DNA of 64,000 bases. Source: DAOSXA01 sp964526835. GTDB lineage: Bacteria; Zixibacteria; MSB-5A5; GN15; FEB-12. Every line of letters starts with the position of its first letter. The first letter of the stretch is position 1. The stretch covers positions 106,270 to 170,269 of the forward strand of contig CAZGMK010000005.1 in assembly GCA_964526835.1 (NCBI GenBank), given 5' to 3'. The position numbers and the translations under genes were made by a program. Shown here in pieces: positions 49,134 to 57,416 of the stretch. The notes under the pieces were generated by a model. That model worked only from the letters and a program-made list of their open reading frames with translations, made no database searches and had not been told where the DNA came from.

Positions 49134-50117
49134 ATGCAGATCGGAAATCTGAAGTTGTTCGGTAAGGTTCTTGCAGCCCCCCTGGCCGGGGTCTCAAGCC
49201 GCCCCTTCCGGATCTTGGCCGCACAGATGGGAGCCGCTCTGGTCTTCACCGAAATGATCTCGTCAGAAGGTGTTGTCCGCCGCCAGAAGAAAACACTGGA
49301 CATGATCGGCTTCAGCGATGACGAGCGACCGATAGGCATCCAGCTTTTCGGCGCCAACCCCGAGTCGATGGGGCAGGCGGCGGCAATGATATGCGCTGAC
49401 TTTGCACCCGATCTGATCGATATCAATTTCGGCTGCCCGGTGCGCAAGGTAGTCGGCAAAAACGGCGGTGCGGCCGTGCTCAAAGACATGATTCTGGCCG
49501 GGGAGATCATGCACGCGGTAGTAGAGGGAGCTCAGTCGACGCCGGTGACAATCAAAATCAGAACGGGCTGGGATAGCCGGAGTCCCATCTACATCGATGC
49601 CGGCCGGGCGGCCGAAGGGGCCGGCATTGCGGCGGTTACTCTGCATGCGCGCAGCCGGGCCGGGGCTTTCGCCGAAAAGGCCGATTGGAGCGCCATCGCT
49701 GCCCTCAAGGAGGCTATGGGCATCCCGGTCATCGGCAACGGCGACGTATTCTCCGGCGAGGATGCAGCCCGTATGCTTGAGACCACCGGCTGTGACGCTA
49801 TTATGATCGGACGGGCGTCGATGGGTAATCCCGCCGTGTTCCGCGAAATCAACGACTATCTGAGGACCGGCCGTCCCGGCAATCCCCTGACAGCCGCACA
49901 ACGACTCGAAATGGCCCGCCGCCACGCCGAGCTGATGATAGCCGAGTTCGGGCCGCGACGCGGGGCGGTGAAAATGCGCAAGTTCCTTGCCTGGTATGTT
50001 CGCGGCCTGCCCGAGGCAACAGCCCTGAGGCGAGAACTGGTTCATGTCGAGAGCCTTGAGGATATCGACAGGATCTTCCGGTCGTATCTGGGCAGCCTGC
50101 CCGAGGAAATCGCCTGA
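49134..50117 (+). CDS. dusB: tRNA-dihydrouridine synthase
   Basis: A flavoprotein that reduces uridines in the D-loop of tRNA. It starts with the FMN-binding KLFGKVLAAPLAGVSSRPFR segment; the catalytic Cys is in DINFGCPVRKV, with PVTIKIRTGWD and the IGRASMGNP motif. It has 327 residues. ATG 49134 is chosen because the fold begins there and a -10 box lies six bases upstream; the open frame from 49047 lacks a ribosome site. The DusB subgroup is likely but not certain. Confidence 0.93.
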   Translation: MQIGNLKLFGKVLAAPLAGVSSRPFRILAAQMGAALVFTEMISSEGVVRRQKKTLDMIGFSDDERPIGIQLFGANPESMGQAAAMICADFAPDLIDINFGCPVRKVVGKNGGAAVLKDMILAGEIMHAVVEGAQSTPVTIKIRTGWDSRSPIYIDAGRAAEGAGIAAVTLHARSRAGAFAEKADWSAIAALKEAMGIPVIGNGDVFSGEDAARMLETTGCDAIMIGRASMGNPAVFREINDYLRTGRPGNPLTAAQRLEMARRHAELMIAEFGPRRGAVKMRKFLAWYVRGLPEATALRRELVHVESLEDIDRIFRSYLGSLPEEIA

Positions 50118-50148
50118 TACACCGGCCGTTCACCGCAGATTTGTCTCT

Positions 50149-50176
50149 TGATCGCGTCAGGGCGCTCATTTATATT
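50149..50176 (+). promoter_or_regulatory. Promoter of etfA
   Basis: TTGATC (50149-50154), a 16-bp spacer and TATATT (50171-50176). The predicted start near 50183 leaves a leader of about 45 nt with AAGG before ATG 50227. Confidence 0.55.
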
Positions 50177-50226
50177 GCAGCCCAAGTCAATGCAAAGGAA
50201 AACGTCAGGATCGATAAGGCAACTCC

Positions 50227-51189
50227 ATGAAGATTCTCAACATCGCTATCCAAAAGGATGGGAAACTCCAGTCCGGATCTTTTGAGGTTATCACTGCTGC
50301 GAAGGAACTGGGCGGAGAGATAACTACCGTCATCGGCGCCGCCAACGCAGAGGAATTGGGAGGCGAACTGGCCGCGCGCGGCGGGGGTAAGGTGCTTGCG
50401 GTCACCCATGACAGTCTGAGTAAGTTCAATGACGACATCTACGCCAAAGTCTGTTCCGATATCATCGGAAGGTACAGCCCCGATGTGGTTCTGATCCCCG
50501 CGTCAAACTACGGTAAGGCCCTGGCCGCCCGGCTCGCAGCCAAACAAGGCGGTGTTATGGCCTCCGATGCCACTAAGGTGACCTCCGAAGGTGACAACGT
50601 CATCGCCGCGCGGCCCAGCTATGGAGGCTCCGTTGTGGCTCACGTGCAGAAAGCCGCTGATGAACCCATGTTCGTCAGTGTCCGCGGCAAAGTCTACTCG
50701 GAGTCGAAGGACGGCGATGGCCAGGTGGCAGCCGAAACAGTCGACCCTTCCTGCTTTGAGTCGAGGATGAGTATCGAGGAGGTTAGAAGCGAAGGGGGCG
50801 ATAAGGTGACACTGGCCGACGCCGACATTATCGTATCCGCCGGCCGCGGCCTCAAAGGGGCTGACAACATCCCCATGGTACAGGAACTGGCCGATTCGCT
50901 CGGGGCCGCTTTCGGTGCCTCACGCGCCATCGTGGATGCCGGCTGGGTGCAGTATGCACACCAGGTCGGCCAGACCGGCAAGACCGTCAACCCCAAGCTC
51001 TATTTCGCCGTAGGAATTTCCGGCGCCATCCAGCATCTGGTGGGTATGCGTTCCTCGGGAACCATCGTTGCCATAAACAAGGACAAAGACGCCCCGATCT
51101 TCAATGTGGCCAACTACGGCATCGTCGGGGATGCCTTTGAGATCGTCCCGGCCCTCACCAGTAAGTTCAAGTCAGAGCTCAGCCGGTAG
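50227..51189 (+). CDS. etfA: Electron transfer flavoprotein subunit alpha
   Basis: The FAD-binding subunit of ETF, which carries electrons from acyl-CoA and other dehydrogenases. The C-terminal FAD domain is clear: SAGRGLKG, ASRAIVDAGW, QVGQTGKTVNPKLYFAVGISGAIQHL and NKDKDAPIF. It has 320 residues. The beta subunit gene is normally adjacent but is absent on both sides (dus upstream, a convergent cytochrome gene downstream), so EtfB must be encoded elsewhere. A terminator follows. Confidence 0.95.
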   Translation: MKILNIAIQKDGKLQSGSFEVITAAKELGGEITTVIGAANAEELGGELAARGGGKVLAVTHDSLSKFNDDIYAKVCSDIIGRYSPDVVLIPASNYGKALAARLAAKQGGVMASDATKVTSEGDNVIAARPSYGGSVVAHVQKAADEPMFVSVRGKVYSESKDGDGQVAAETVDPSCFESRMSIEEVRSEGGDKVTLADADIIVSAGRGLKGADNIPMVQELADSLGAAFGASRAIVDAGWVQYAHQVGQTGKTVNPKLYFAVGISGAIQHLVGMRSSGTIVAINKDKDAPIFNVANYGIVGDAFEIVPALTSKFKSELSR

Positions 51190-51219
51190 AGCAGACTCAC
51201 TGCCTCGGAGAAAGGCAAG

Positions 51220-51258
51220 AACCCGCCAACCACAACGGTTGACGGGTTTCTGATTTCT
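51220..51258 (+). terminator. Terminator after etfA
   Basis: AACCCGCCAACC (51220-51231) pairs with GGTTGACGGGTT (51237-51248) with one mismatch, loop ACAAC, then TCTGATTTCT. It lies between two converging genes. Confidence 0.75.
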
Positions 51259-51271
51259 GCGCAGATCGGGT

Positions 51272-54200
51272 TTATTCCGGTTTGCCAATGGGCTCGATCC
51301 GGGAGACCCCTCCTGACTCGGCAATCTCCAGCTCCAAAGTCGTCGTGTAGTCCCCGCAGTCGTTGGCTACCCGAAGGCTGACATTATAGGTGCCGGGTGC
51401 TGAGAAAGTATGGCTGGCGATCGAGTCCGTGGAAGTAGGATTCGAACTGAGCGAGTCATTGAAATCCCAGAAGAATGAATCGACGACGCCCGAAGTCACG
51501 GGTTCGAAGAGAATCGTAACACCGACTCGCGGCTCTCCGGCCGTATCTATCAGGGCCGTCGGTGCGCTGCCGTAAATGTCTATGTGGCTGCTCTTGCTGA
51601 CGGTGTCGGCACCGCCGGTGACGGTGTTGTTGACTATCAACATCGGCGTGAAAGCGCCCGTGCTGCCGTAGCTGTGGGTGGTCTGCCCGACGTCAGTGGT
51701 GTCGGCCTCGCCATCGCCGAAGTTCCATATCCATTCGGCGTTTGCGGGAGAGATGCAGGACGAAGCGTCGCTGAACACTATGCTCGTGTTGGTGCATGTC
51801 TGCCGATCGCTGACGGAGAAGTTGGCCACGATATCCCGAACCTCGATCATCTCTTCGATGGTGACAGTGTCCCCGTTCCCATGGAAGTCCGACACAATCA
51901 GCTGAACATCGAATAGGCCGCCAGAGTTAAACACGTGAGGTATCGAGTCTCCGGAGACGGTGGTCGATCCGCTTCCGTCACCCCAGTCCCACTCCCATTC
52001 GTCTATGTGACAATCCGAAGTGCTAGTGAAATAGACCGTGTCGCCGACGCACGGCATCGTCGAACTCGCTGTGAAAGCGGCACTGGGCCCCTCAACCTGT
52101 ATCTTCTTCTTCAGCGTGTCGACACCGTACTGGCTGGTGGCGATGTGGCGTACGATATACGCCCCGACCGAGTCGAATGCGAATACACCCGTATCGGAGG
52201 CGCTGGCGCTTATCACAGTAGTGTCATCCAGCAGAATCTGCCATTCGTGCCCGGTCGCAGGACAGCCCTCGCCGCTGGGGTAGACCTCAAAACCGGCCCC
52301 GATGCAGATAGCAGATGATGTGTCATACTCGAAACCCGGGTCGGGCCCCTGAGCATACACGAGCTCGTTCTTGGTAGTAATATTGCTCTCGACAATGACA
52401 GTGTCTTCGTCCTCTGTCCAGTCGCCGTAGACCCCCAGCGTGACAGTGAAACTGCCTGCCGTATCGTACGTGTGGATCAGTTGGTCTCCGAATGGCTTGT
52501 ACTGCACGACCGGATCCGTGCCGTCACCGAAATCCCATATCGCTGAATCGATATTGGCGGTGTCGATTGACCGATTACGGAAGAACGTCGCGAGCGGAGC
52601 ACAACCCTCGGTTGAATCCGCCTCGAACACAGCCTGTGGTGTGAAAATATTGATGTAACCCGCCTGTCTGGCTGTGTCGGTTCCGAAGCCGGACGTGCCG
52701 ACCTCCAGCGTGACATCGTAGAGTCCCGGCCTGGAGTAAGTCCAGGATGGATTCTGCTCGGTAGATGTATCTGCTTCAGTCGTGTTGTCGCCGAAGTCCC
52801 AGCGCCATGACACGATCTTGTCGGCCGGCTCGGACAAGTCAGTGAATCGGAAGGTCGTCCCGGAAAAGCCGAATCGGCGATTGACTATGAAATCCGCCTT
52901 CGGAGGCTTTACCTCGATCCGGCGCGTAGCAGTGACCGTATCGTACGGATTCTCTATCTCCAGCGTGACTGTGTAGTCCCCCGGCGAATCGTAGGTGTGC
53001 AGTCCGGGATTCTGGTCCAGCGATGAATCGCCGTCCCCGAAGTCCCACCGCCAGGTAGTTGCGGGATCATCGACACAGGTCGATGAGTCCGTGAAGACAA
53101 CCGTAAGCGGTACATATCCCTCGGTCGAGTCGACACCGATAGTGGCTATCGGGCCGCTGGCTACCACCAGACTCTCGCTGGTAATCTCGGAGGTTCCGTT
53201 TCCGTCCACGACCTTCAGGCCGATCGTGTAGACGCCCGGCTCCTCGTATGTGTACGTGGGGTTCTCCTGCGTTGAACTGTCTCCGTTCCCGAAGTACCAC
53301 GTCCAGTAGGCTACGTTGAACAGCGAGTACGACAAATCAGTGAACTCAATCTCCAGCGGCACGCACCCGGAAGTGTCCGACATCACGAAGTGAGGTACCG
53401 GGGGAAGGGATTCAACTCGAGCGACCGATTGACTCAACAAAGTCTGGAAATATGCCGGGTTGTGGACTCCCCGGGAACCATCGAGCTTGAACAGAAGATA
53501 GTTGTACAGCACCCTGGCGATATCCGCGTCCAGATCATTCTGGGGCACAAAGGTCCGTCCGGTCGGATCCTCAGGATCCAGGTAGCCCCATGTACGCAGG
53601 AGGAACTGGAGGCTGTCCGCGTAGACCGGGATCGAATCATAGCTCGAGTAATCGGCCAGCGAATCCAGTATGCGACTGGAGGCATGACATCCGCTGACCT
53701 CGCAAGTCCCCTTGAACTCCTCGCCGGTATCATCGTTGCGAAGCCTGAACGTATGCTCGCCGAATTCGTAACCCTTGCCGTCGGCGAAATGACATCCCAA
53801 GCAGCCGTCAGCGACCTGATCGTGGGAATTCTCCGGTTTCTCTCCCTTCCAGAAATAGCCGCCGTGACCGATCAATACGTCGGCCTGCGGGCTGAAGTGC
53901 GGTCCCCAGTCCGACGAAATGTCAACGGCTCCGTCAGGCTTCGGAGGCAGGCCGCGCGCCTGGTGGCAATGCGCACACATATTCGAGCGCCCGTGGCTGT
54001 AGACGGCGTCTTCAGTCAGAAGTATGAAGGCTGAGTCTCCACGCAGGATAGTGTCCGACCAGGTGCCGTAATTACCGCTGTGAGGCGCATGGCAGGTGAA
54101 GCAGCCGATAACGTTCGGGCTGGTGACCGAGGCACCGGAACCGCTCTGGATATACTTCGTGTAGCCTTCGTGCGTGTGGCACCGCGCTCCGCACGAAGGC

Positions 54201-54460
54201 ACGTTCTTCAGTAGACCATTCAGCATCACATTGGCGGAAAACAGGGCCTCCGACGCATGCGCCGAGTTGCGCCACTGCTCACGCGGCCGCAGATAGCGGT
54301 TGTCGGCATCGCCGTGGCAGCGGTTGCATTCCTGGCCCAGCGTGCTGTCATACAGCACCTGCGTATTGCTCTCGGTGATCAGGTTGTCGCATCCGGGCAT
54401 ATAGAATAAGATCGAAATCACCCCAACCAGTATGAGCGGCAGTAGCTTCTTGACCTTCAT
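51272..54460 (-). CDS. Multihaem cytochrome c lipoprotein with PKD-domain repeats
   Basis: A 1062-residue surface or periplasmic lipoprotein. The signal peptide ends at a lipobox-like YMPGC (Cys about residue 24). The N-terminal third holds four CxxCH haem sites (CNRCH, CFTCH, CAHCH, CLGCH) and two with longer spacing, CGARCH and CEVSGCH, for up to six haems. About residues 360-1050 hold eight PKD-type beta domains with WDFGDG-like motifs (WTWYFGNGDS, WRWDFGDGDS, WEWDWGDGSG, WIWNFGDGE). ATG 54460 has AAGGAAG upstream and starts the signal peptide; the frame is open further but without one. It probably carries electrons at or beyond the outer membrane; partners unknown. Confidence 0.85.
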   Translation of the reverse strand: MKVKKLLPLILVGVISILFYMPGCDNLITESNTQVLYDSTLGQECNRCHGDADNRYLRPREQWRNSAHASEALFSANVMLNGLLKNVPSCGARCHTHEGYTKYIQSGSGASVTSPNVIGCFTCHAPHSGNYGTWSDTILRGDSAFILLTEDAVYSHGRSNMCAHCHQARGLPPKPDGAVDISSDWGPHFSPQADVLIGHGGYFWKGEKPENSHDQVADGCLGCHFADGKGYEFGEHTFRLRNDDTGEEFKGTCEVSGCHASSRILDSLADYSSYDSIPVYADSLQFLLRTWGYLDPEDPTGRTFVPQNDLDADIARVLYNYLLFKLDGSRGVHNPAYFQTLLSQSVARVESLPPVPHFVMSDTSGCVPLEIEFTDLSYSLFNVAYWTWYFGNGDSSTQENPTYTYEEPGVYTIGLKVVDGNGTSEITSESLVVASGPIATIGVDSTEGYVPLTVVFTDSSTCVDDPATTWRWDFGDGDSSLDQNPGLHTYDSPGDYTVTLEIENPYDTVTATRRIEVKPPKADFIVNRRFGFSGTTFRFTDLSEPADKIVSWRWDFGDNTTEADTSTEQNPSWTYSRPGLYDVTLEVGTSGFGTDTARQAGYINIFTPQAVFEADSTEGCAPLATFFRNRSIDTANIDSAIWDFGDGTDPVVQYKPFGDQLIHTYDTAGSFTVTLGVYGDWTEDEDTVIVESNITTKNELVYAQGPDPGFEYDTSSAICIGAGFEVYPSGEGCPATGHEWQILLDDTTVISASASDTGVFAFDSVGAYIVRHIATSQYGVDTLKKKIQVEGPSAAFTASSTMPCVGDTVYFTSTSDCHIDEWEWDWGDGSGSTTVSGDSIPHVFNSGGLFDVQLIVSDFHGNGDTVTIEEMIEVRDIVANFSVSDRQTCTNTSIVFSDASSCISPANAEWIWNFGDGEADTTDVGQTTHSYGSTGAFTPMLIVNNTVTGGADTVSKSSHIDIYGSAPTALIDTAGEPRVGVTILFEPVTSGVVDSFFWDFNDSLSSNPTSTDSIASHTFSAPGTYNVSLRVANDCGDYTTTLELEIAESGGVSRIEPIGKPE

Positions 54461-54509
54461 TAAAAGTGCTTCCTTGGCTTGGCGAGAGTCTTCCACCCAC
54501 GCTCCAGAG

Positions 54510-54538
54510 TATATACGGACGGTGGCGAAAAGTGTCAA
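54510..54538 (-). promoter_or_regulatory. Promoter of the cytochrome/PKD gene
   Basis: On the minus strand a consensus TTGACA (54538-54533), a 17-bp spacer and TATATA (54515-54510). The predicted start near 54503 leaves a leader of about 43 nt. Confidence 0.72.
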
Positions 54539-54649
54539 TGTTTATTACCCCGGGAGGCCATGGCGGTTCCGTCGGCGCCGGTCAAGTAATCGGCCGTTCC
54601 GGCCGACAAATGACGAAACGCCAGAATTGCGCCTGAAGGAGTCCGTTCT

Positions 54650-55786
54650 ATGTCAGTACTGATTGAAGTAATCGAATGGCTCGACCCCGCCGGGACCGAG
54701 ATGATCCATCGTATTCCCCAGCAAGGCTCGGCCGATATCAAGATGGGCGCCCAGCTCATCGTCCGGGACAGCCAGATGGCCATCTTCTTCCACAACGGCC
54801 ACGCCGCCGACAGTTTCACAACCGGGCGTCACAGCCTGTCGACCCTGAATCTCCCGATAATCACTCGCCTCCTGGCCCTGCCCTTCGGCTTCAAGTCCCC
54901 ATTCCGGGCTGAGGTCTACTTCGTCAACCAGAAGGTCTTCACCGACCTCAAATGGGGCACCAAACACCCGGTCACCTTCCGCGACAGTAAGCTCGGGCTC
55001 ATTCGCCTGCGCGGTCACGGCGCATTCACAATGCGCATCCAGAATCCGTCCCTGTTCCTGAATTCGATCGTGGGACGCCAGGCCCGCTATACGACCGAGG
55101 ATATCCAGTCATACCTGCGAGACGTCATCATCGCCCGCCTGAACGACCTGCTCGGCGAGAGGCTTAATACTATTTTGGACCTGCCCGCTCAATACACGGA
55201 GCTGGCCGAGGAATCTCGTGGCCTGGTAACCAGTGAGTTCGGCAAGTATGGCCTGGAGCTTGTGGATTTCTACATCTCGTCGATCACCCCGCCCGATGAT
55301 GTCTCGAAGATGATCGACCAGCGCTCAGGGATGGAGGCGGTCGGAGACCTGGACAAGTTCCTTCAGTTCGAGATGGCCCGGGGGATCGGTCAGAGCAGCG
55401 GGGGCGGCTCGGCGGGCGCAGGGGTGGGCATGGCTGCAGGAGTCGGGCTGATGATACCCGCCATGATGAGCAGGGTCTTCGCCCCGCAGCAGCAGGACCT
55501 GAAGCGCGAGTCCGTTACGACCGTCACCTGCCCCAGGTGCCACGCCGACACGCCCGAGCAGTCGCGCTATTGCTATCGGTGTGGGCACCAGATGATTGTC
55601 CAGAATCTATGCCCGACCTGCAACAGTGAGCTGCCCAGCGAGGCCAATTTCTGCCTCCAGTGCGGCCGCAAGCTCGACGCCAGGACTACATGCCCCCACT
55701 GCCGCGAGGAGGTCCTGCCCGGATCGAAATTCTGCGGCTCTTGTGGCCGACCACTGAAGGAAAATGACTCTACTGACGGACACTAA
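54650..55786 (+). CDS. SPFH-domain protein with zinc-ribbon tail (YdjI-like)
   Basis: A 378-residue cytosolic or membrane-associated protein. Residues about 1-230 form an SPFH/band 7-type domain of the YdjI (virion core-like) group: SVLIEVIEWLDPAGTEMIHRIP, GSADIKMGAQLIVRDSQ and the YGLELVDFYISSITPP segment. A glycine/alanine/methionine-rich stretch (about 245-275) follows, then three zinc ribbons with six CxxC pairs in the last 90 residues. AAGGAG precedes ATG 54650 at eight bases. It overlaps the next gene by 23 bases. In Bacillus, YdjI acts in a PspA-linked membrane-stress operon with a zinc-ribbon protein; a similar role is inferred. No PspA gene is nearby. Confidence 0.8.
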   Translation: MSVLIEVIEWLDPAGTEMIHRIPQQGSADIKMGAQLIVRDSQMAIFFHNGHAADSFTTGRHSLSTLNLPIITRLLALPFGFKSPFRAEVYFVNQKVFTDLKWGTKHPVTFRDSKLGLIRLRGHGAFTMRIQNPSLFLNSIVGRQARYTTEDIQSYLRDVIIARLNDLLGERLNTILDLPAQYTELAEESRGLVTSEFGKYGLELVDFYISSITPPDDVSKMIDQRSGMEAVGDLDKFLQFEMARGIGQSSGGGSAGAGVGMAAGVGLMIPAMMSRVFAPQQQDLKRESVTTVTCPRCHADTPEQSRYCYRCGHQMIVQNLCPTCNSELPSEANFCLQCGRKLDARTTCPHCREEVLPGSKFCGSCGRPLKENDSTDGH

Positions 55787-57176
55787 TCAGAACAAGTCCG
55801 GCTTCTACATAGGGGTCGGTTGTCCCGGATGCGACGGCGAATTGCAATTGGACGAGGACTTTTTTGTCGTCGTCTGTCGTCATTGTGGCTCGATTCTGAG
55901 AGTGACTATGCCCGACATCCCGCCGGCCTTTCTGATTCAGGCGCGGGCGAGTCGACGACAGGTCAAATTCCACATCGATCGCTACCTCAAGAAGCTGGGT
56001 CACCCGCTGACAGGCCCCCGACTGCAGTTCAAATCGATCTATTACCCGTACTGGAAAATCGATGCCGTCATGCTCAAGGCGCGCAACCGCACCTACGAAC
56101 GAACGACTGTTCTCGATGCCGAGGGACAAGCACAATACACGACCGAGATCGATCGGCGGGAGGTCAGCCTGACTCCCTACACGACAACTGTCCCGGCGGG
56201 GCGCCCCATTTCCGGATTGCCCGGCGCCATCGGTATCCGAGCCGAATATCTGAAGATGACACCGTACTCTCGCCAGTACACCCAGGATGACCACTGTTCC
56301 ATGCCGGTCGCCCGTACCTGGGAGTCGGTCCACGAGGAACTCAGGCGGCGCGCCGCCGCGGTCGGCACAATCGCGACCCCCGATTTCGGCAGCAACCTCA
56401 CCGAGCTGTTCAACCCGCAAACGGCCCTGGTGTATTTCCCTTTTGTGTTGGCCGAGTCCTACGCAGCGGGTGACTATGGCCGCTTCATTGTCGACGGCGT
56501 CACCGGCAAGGTCATTGGGCACGAAGAGACCATCCCCATCGACACGAGCGAGCCGGCCGAGCTGCCGACGATCGAATTCGGCCAACTGAGCGTAGACTTC
56601 CATCGCTGCCCCGAGTGCGGGCATGATCTGCCCGCGCATCTGTCGGCTGTATACCGGTGCCACAACTGCGGACGGCTTATCAACCTCGACAGAAGCTACA
56701 GTGGGCCCGTCGATGTTCTGTATTCTGACGCCGCCGGCAGCCCCGAGGATGCTCTGTTTCCGTTCTGGTCACTGACGCTGACCGGCGAACAGGCCCGGCT
56801 GGTTCAGCGCCAGCTCGGCGGGCTCCGAAGAGCCGACCGGCTGGTTGTTCCAGCCTTTCGAACCACGGCCTTCGAAGGCGTCTACCGCCTGGCCCGACGG
56901 GCCACCACGGCACTCCCGGACTTCGAGCTGCAGCCCCTCGGTGAGGGACCAGCCAACCTCCACGCGGCCAATGTCGCCATCGATGAGGCGATTCTGATGG
57001 CCGAGATCATCGTGTATCGGGCCGCCGCCGACCGGGCCGACAACCTGGCCGGCGCCAGGCCGGAATTGCGGCCATCCGCTGTTTCGCTGGTGTTTTTGCC
57101 CTTCCATCCCAAGAGCTACTTCTTTGTCGACTCGATTCACCAGGCCGTCACCTTCGAGAAGCGTCTGATCGGCTAA
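55764..57176 (+). CDS. Zinc-ribbon protein, companion of the SPFH protein
   Basis: A 470-residue soluble protein I cannot name more closely. An N-terminal zinc ribbon (residues about 20-39, CPGC and CRHC) and a second one near the middle (about 281-302, CPECGHDL and CHNCG) flank a large alpha/beta region with an RTYERTTVLDAEG strand segment. The last third contains LTGEQARLVQRQLGG and an aromatic C-terminus (FLPFHPKSYFFVDS). The 23-base overlap with the SPFH gene indicates coupled translation and a common job. It resembles in outline the zinc-ribbon partner of YdjI operons. No membrane helix is seen. Confidence 0.6.
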   Translation: MTLLTDTNQNKSGFYIGVGCPGCDGELQLDEDFFVVVCRHCGSILRVTMPDIPPAFLIQARASRRQVKFHIDRYLKKLGHPLTGPRLQFKSIYYPYWKIDAVMLKARNRTYERTTVLDAEGQAQYTTEIDRREVSLTPYTTTVPAGRPISGLPGAIGIRAEYLKMTPYSRQYTQDDHCSMPVARTWESVHEELRRRAAAVGTIATPDFGSNLTELFNPQTALVYFPFVLAESYAAGDYGRFIVDGVTGKVIGHEETIPIDTSEPAELPTIEFGQLSVDFHRCPECGHDLPAHLSAVYRCHNCGRLINLDRSYSGPVDVLYSDAAGSPEDALFPFWSLTLTGEQARLVQRQLGGLRRADRLVVPAFRTTAFEGVYRLARRATTALPDFELQPLGEGPANLHAANVAIDEAILMAEIIVYRAAADRADNLAGARPELRPSAVSLVFLPFHPKSYFFVDSIHQAVTFEKRLIG

Positions 57177-57266
57177 CCGAACCCGGCGGGAACTCCGGCC
57201 CCCGGTCGCCGGTACAACCTAGAACATGGCCAACCATACCACCAACCGGAGCCGTCGCGATTTGTC

Positions 57267-57295
57267 TTGCTAAGGTTCGGGCAATTGCCTATTTT
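57267..57295 (+). promoter_or_regulatory. Promoter of the propeller/PorV gene cluster
   Basis: TTGCTA (57267-57272), a 17-bp spacer and TATTTT (57290-57295). The predicted start near 57302 leaves a leader of about 115 nt to the TTG start at 57417. Confidence 0.5.
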
Positions 57296-57416
57296 CGCCC
57301 GTTAAGAAACTGAAAGATGCGAAGTTAGTCCGTGTCGGGATCTGCGGCGGGAGCCGTGAACAGCGGCCTCATCCGTATTAGCCGCCCGGTGGGGACGGTG
57401 GCATCGGGAGTATGGT

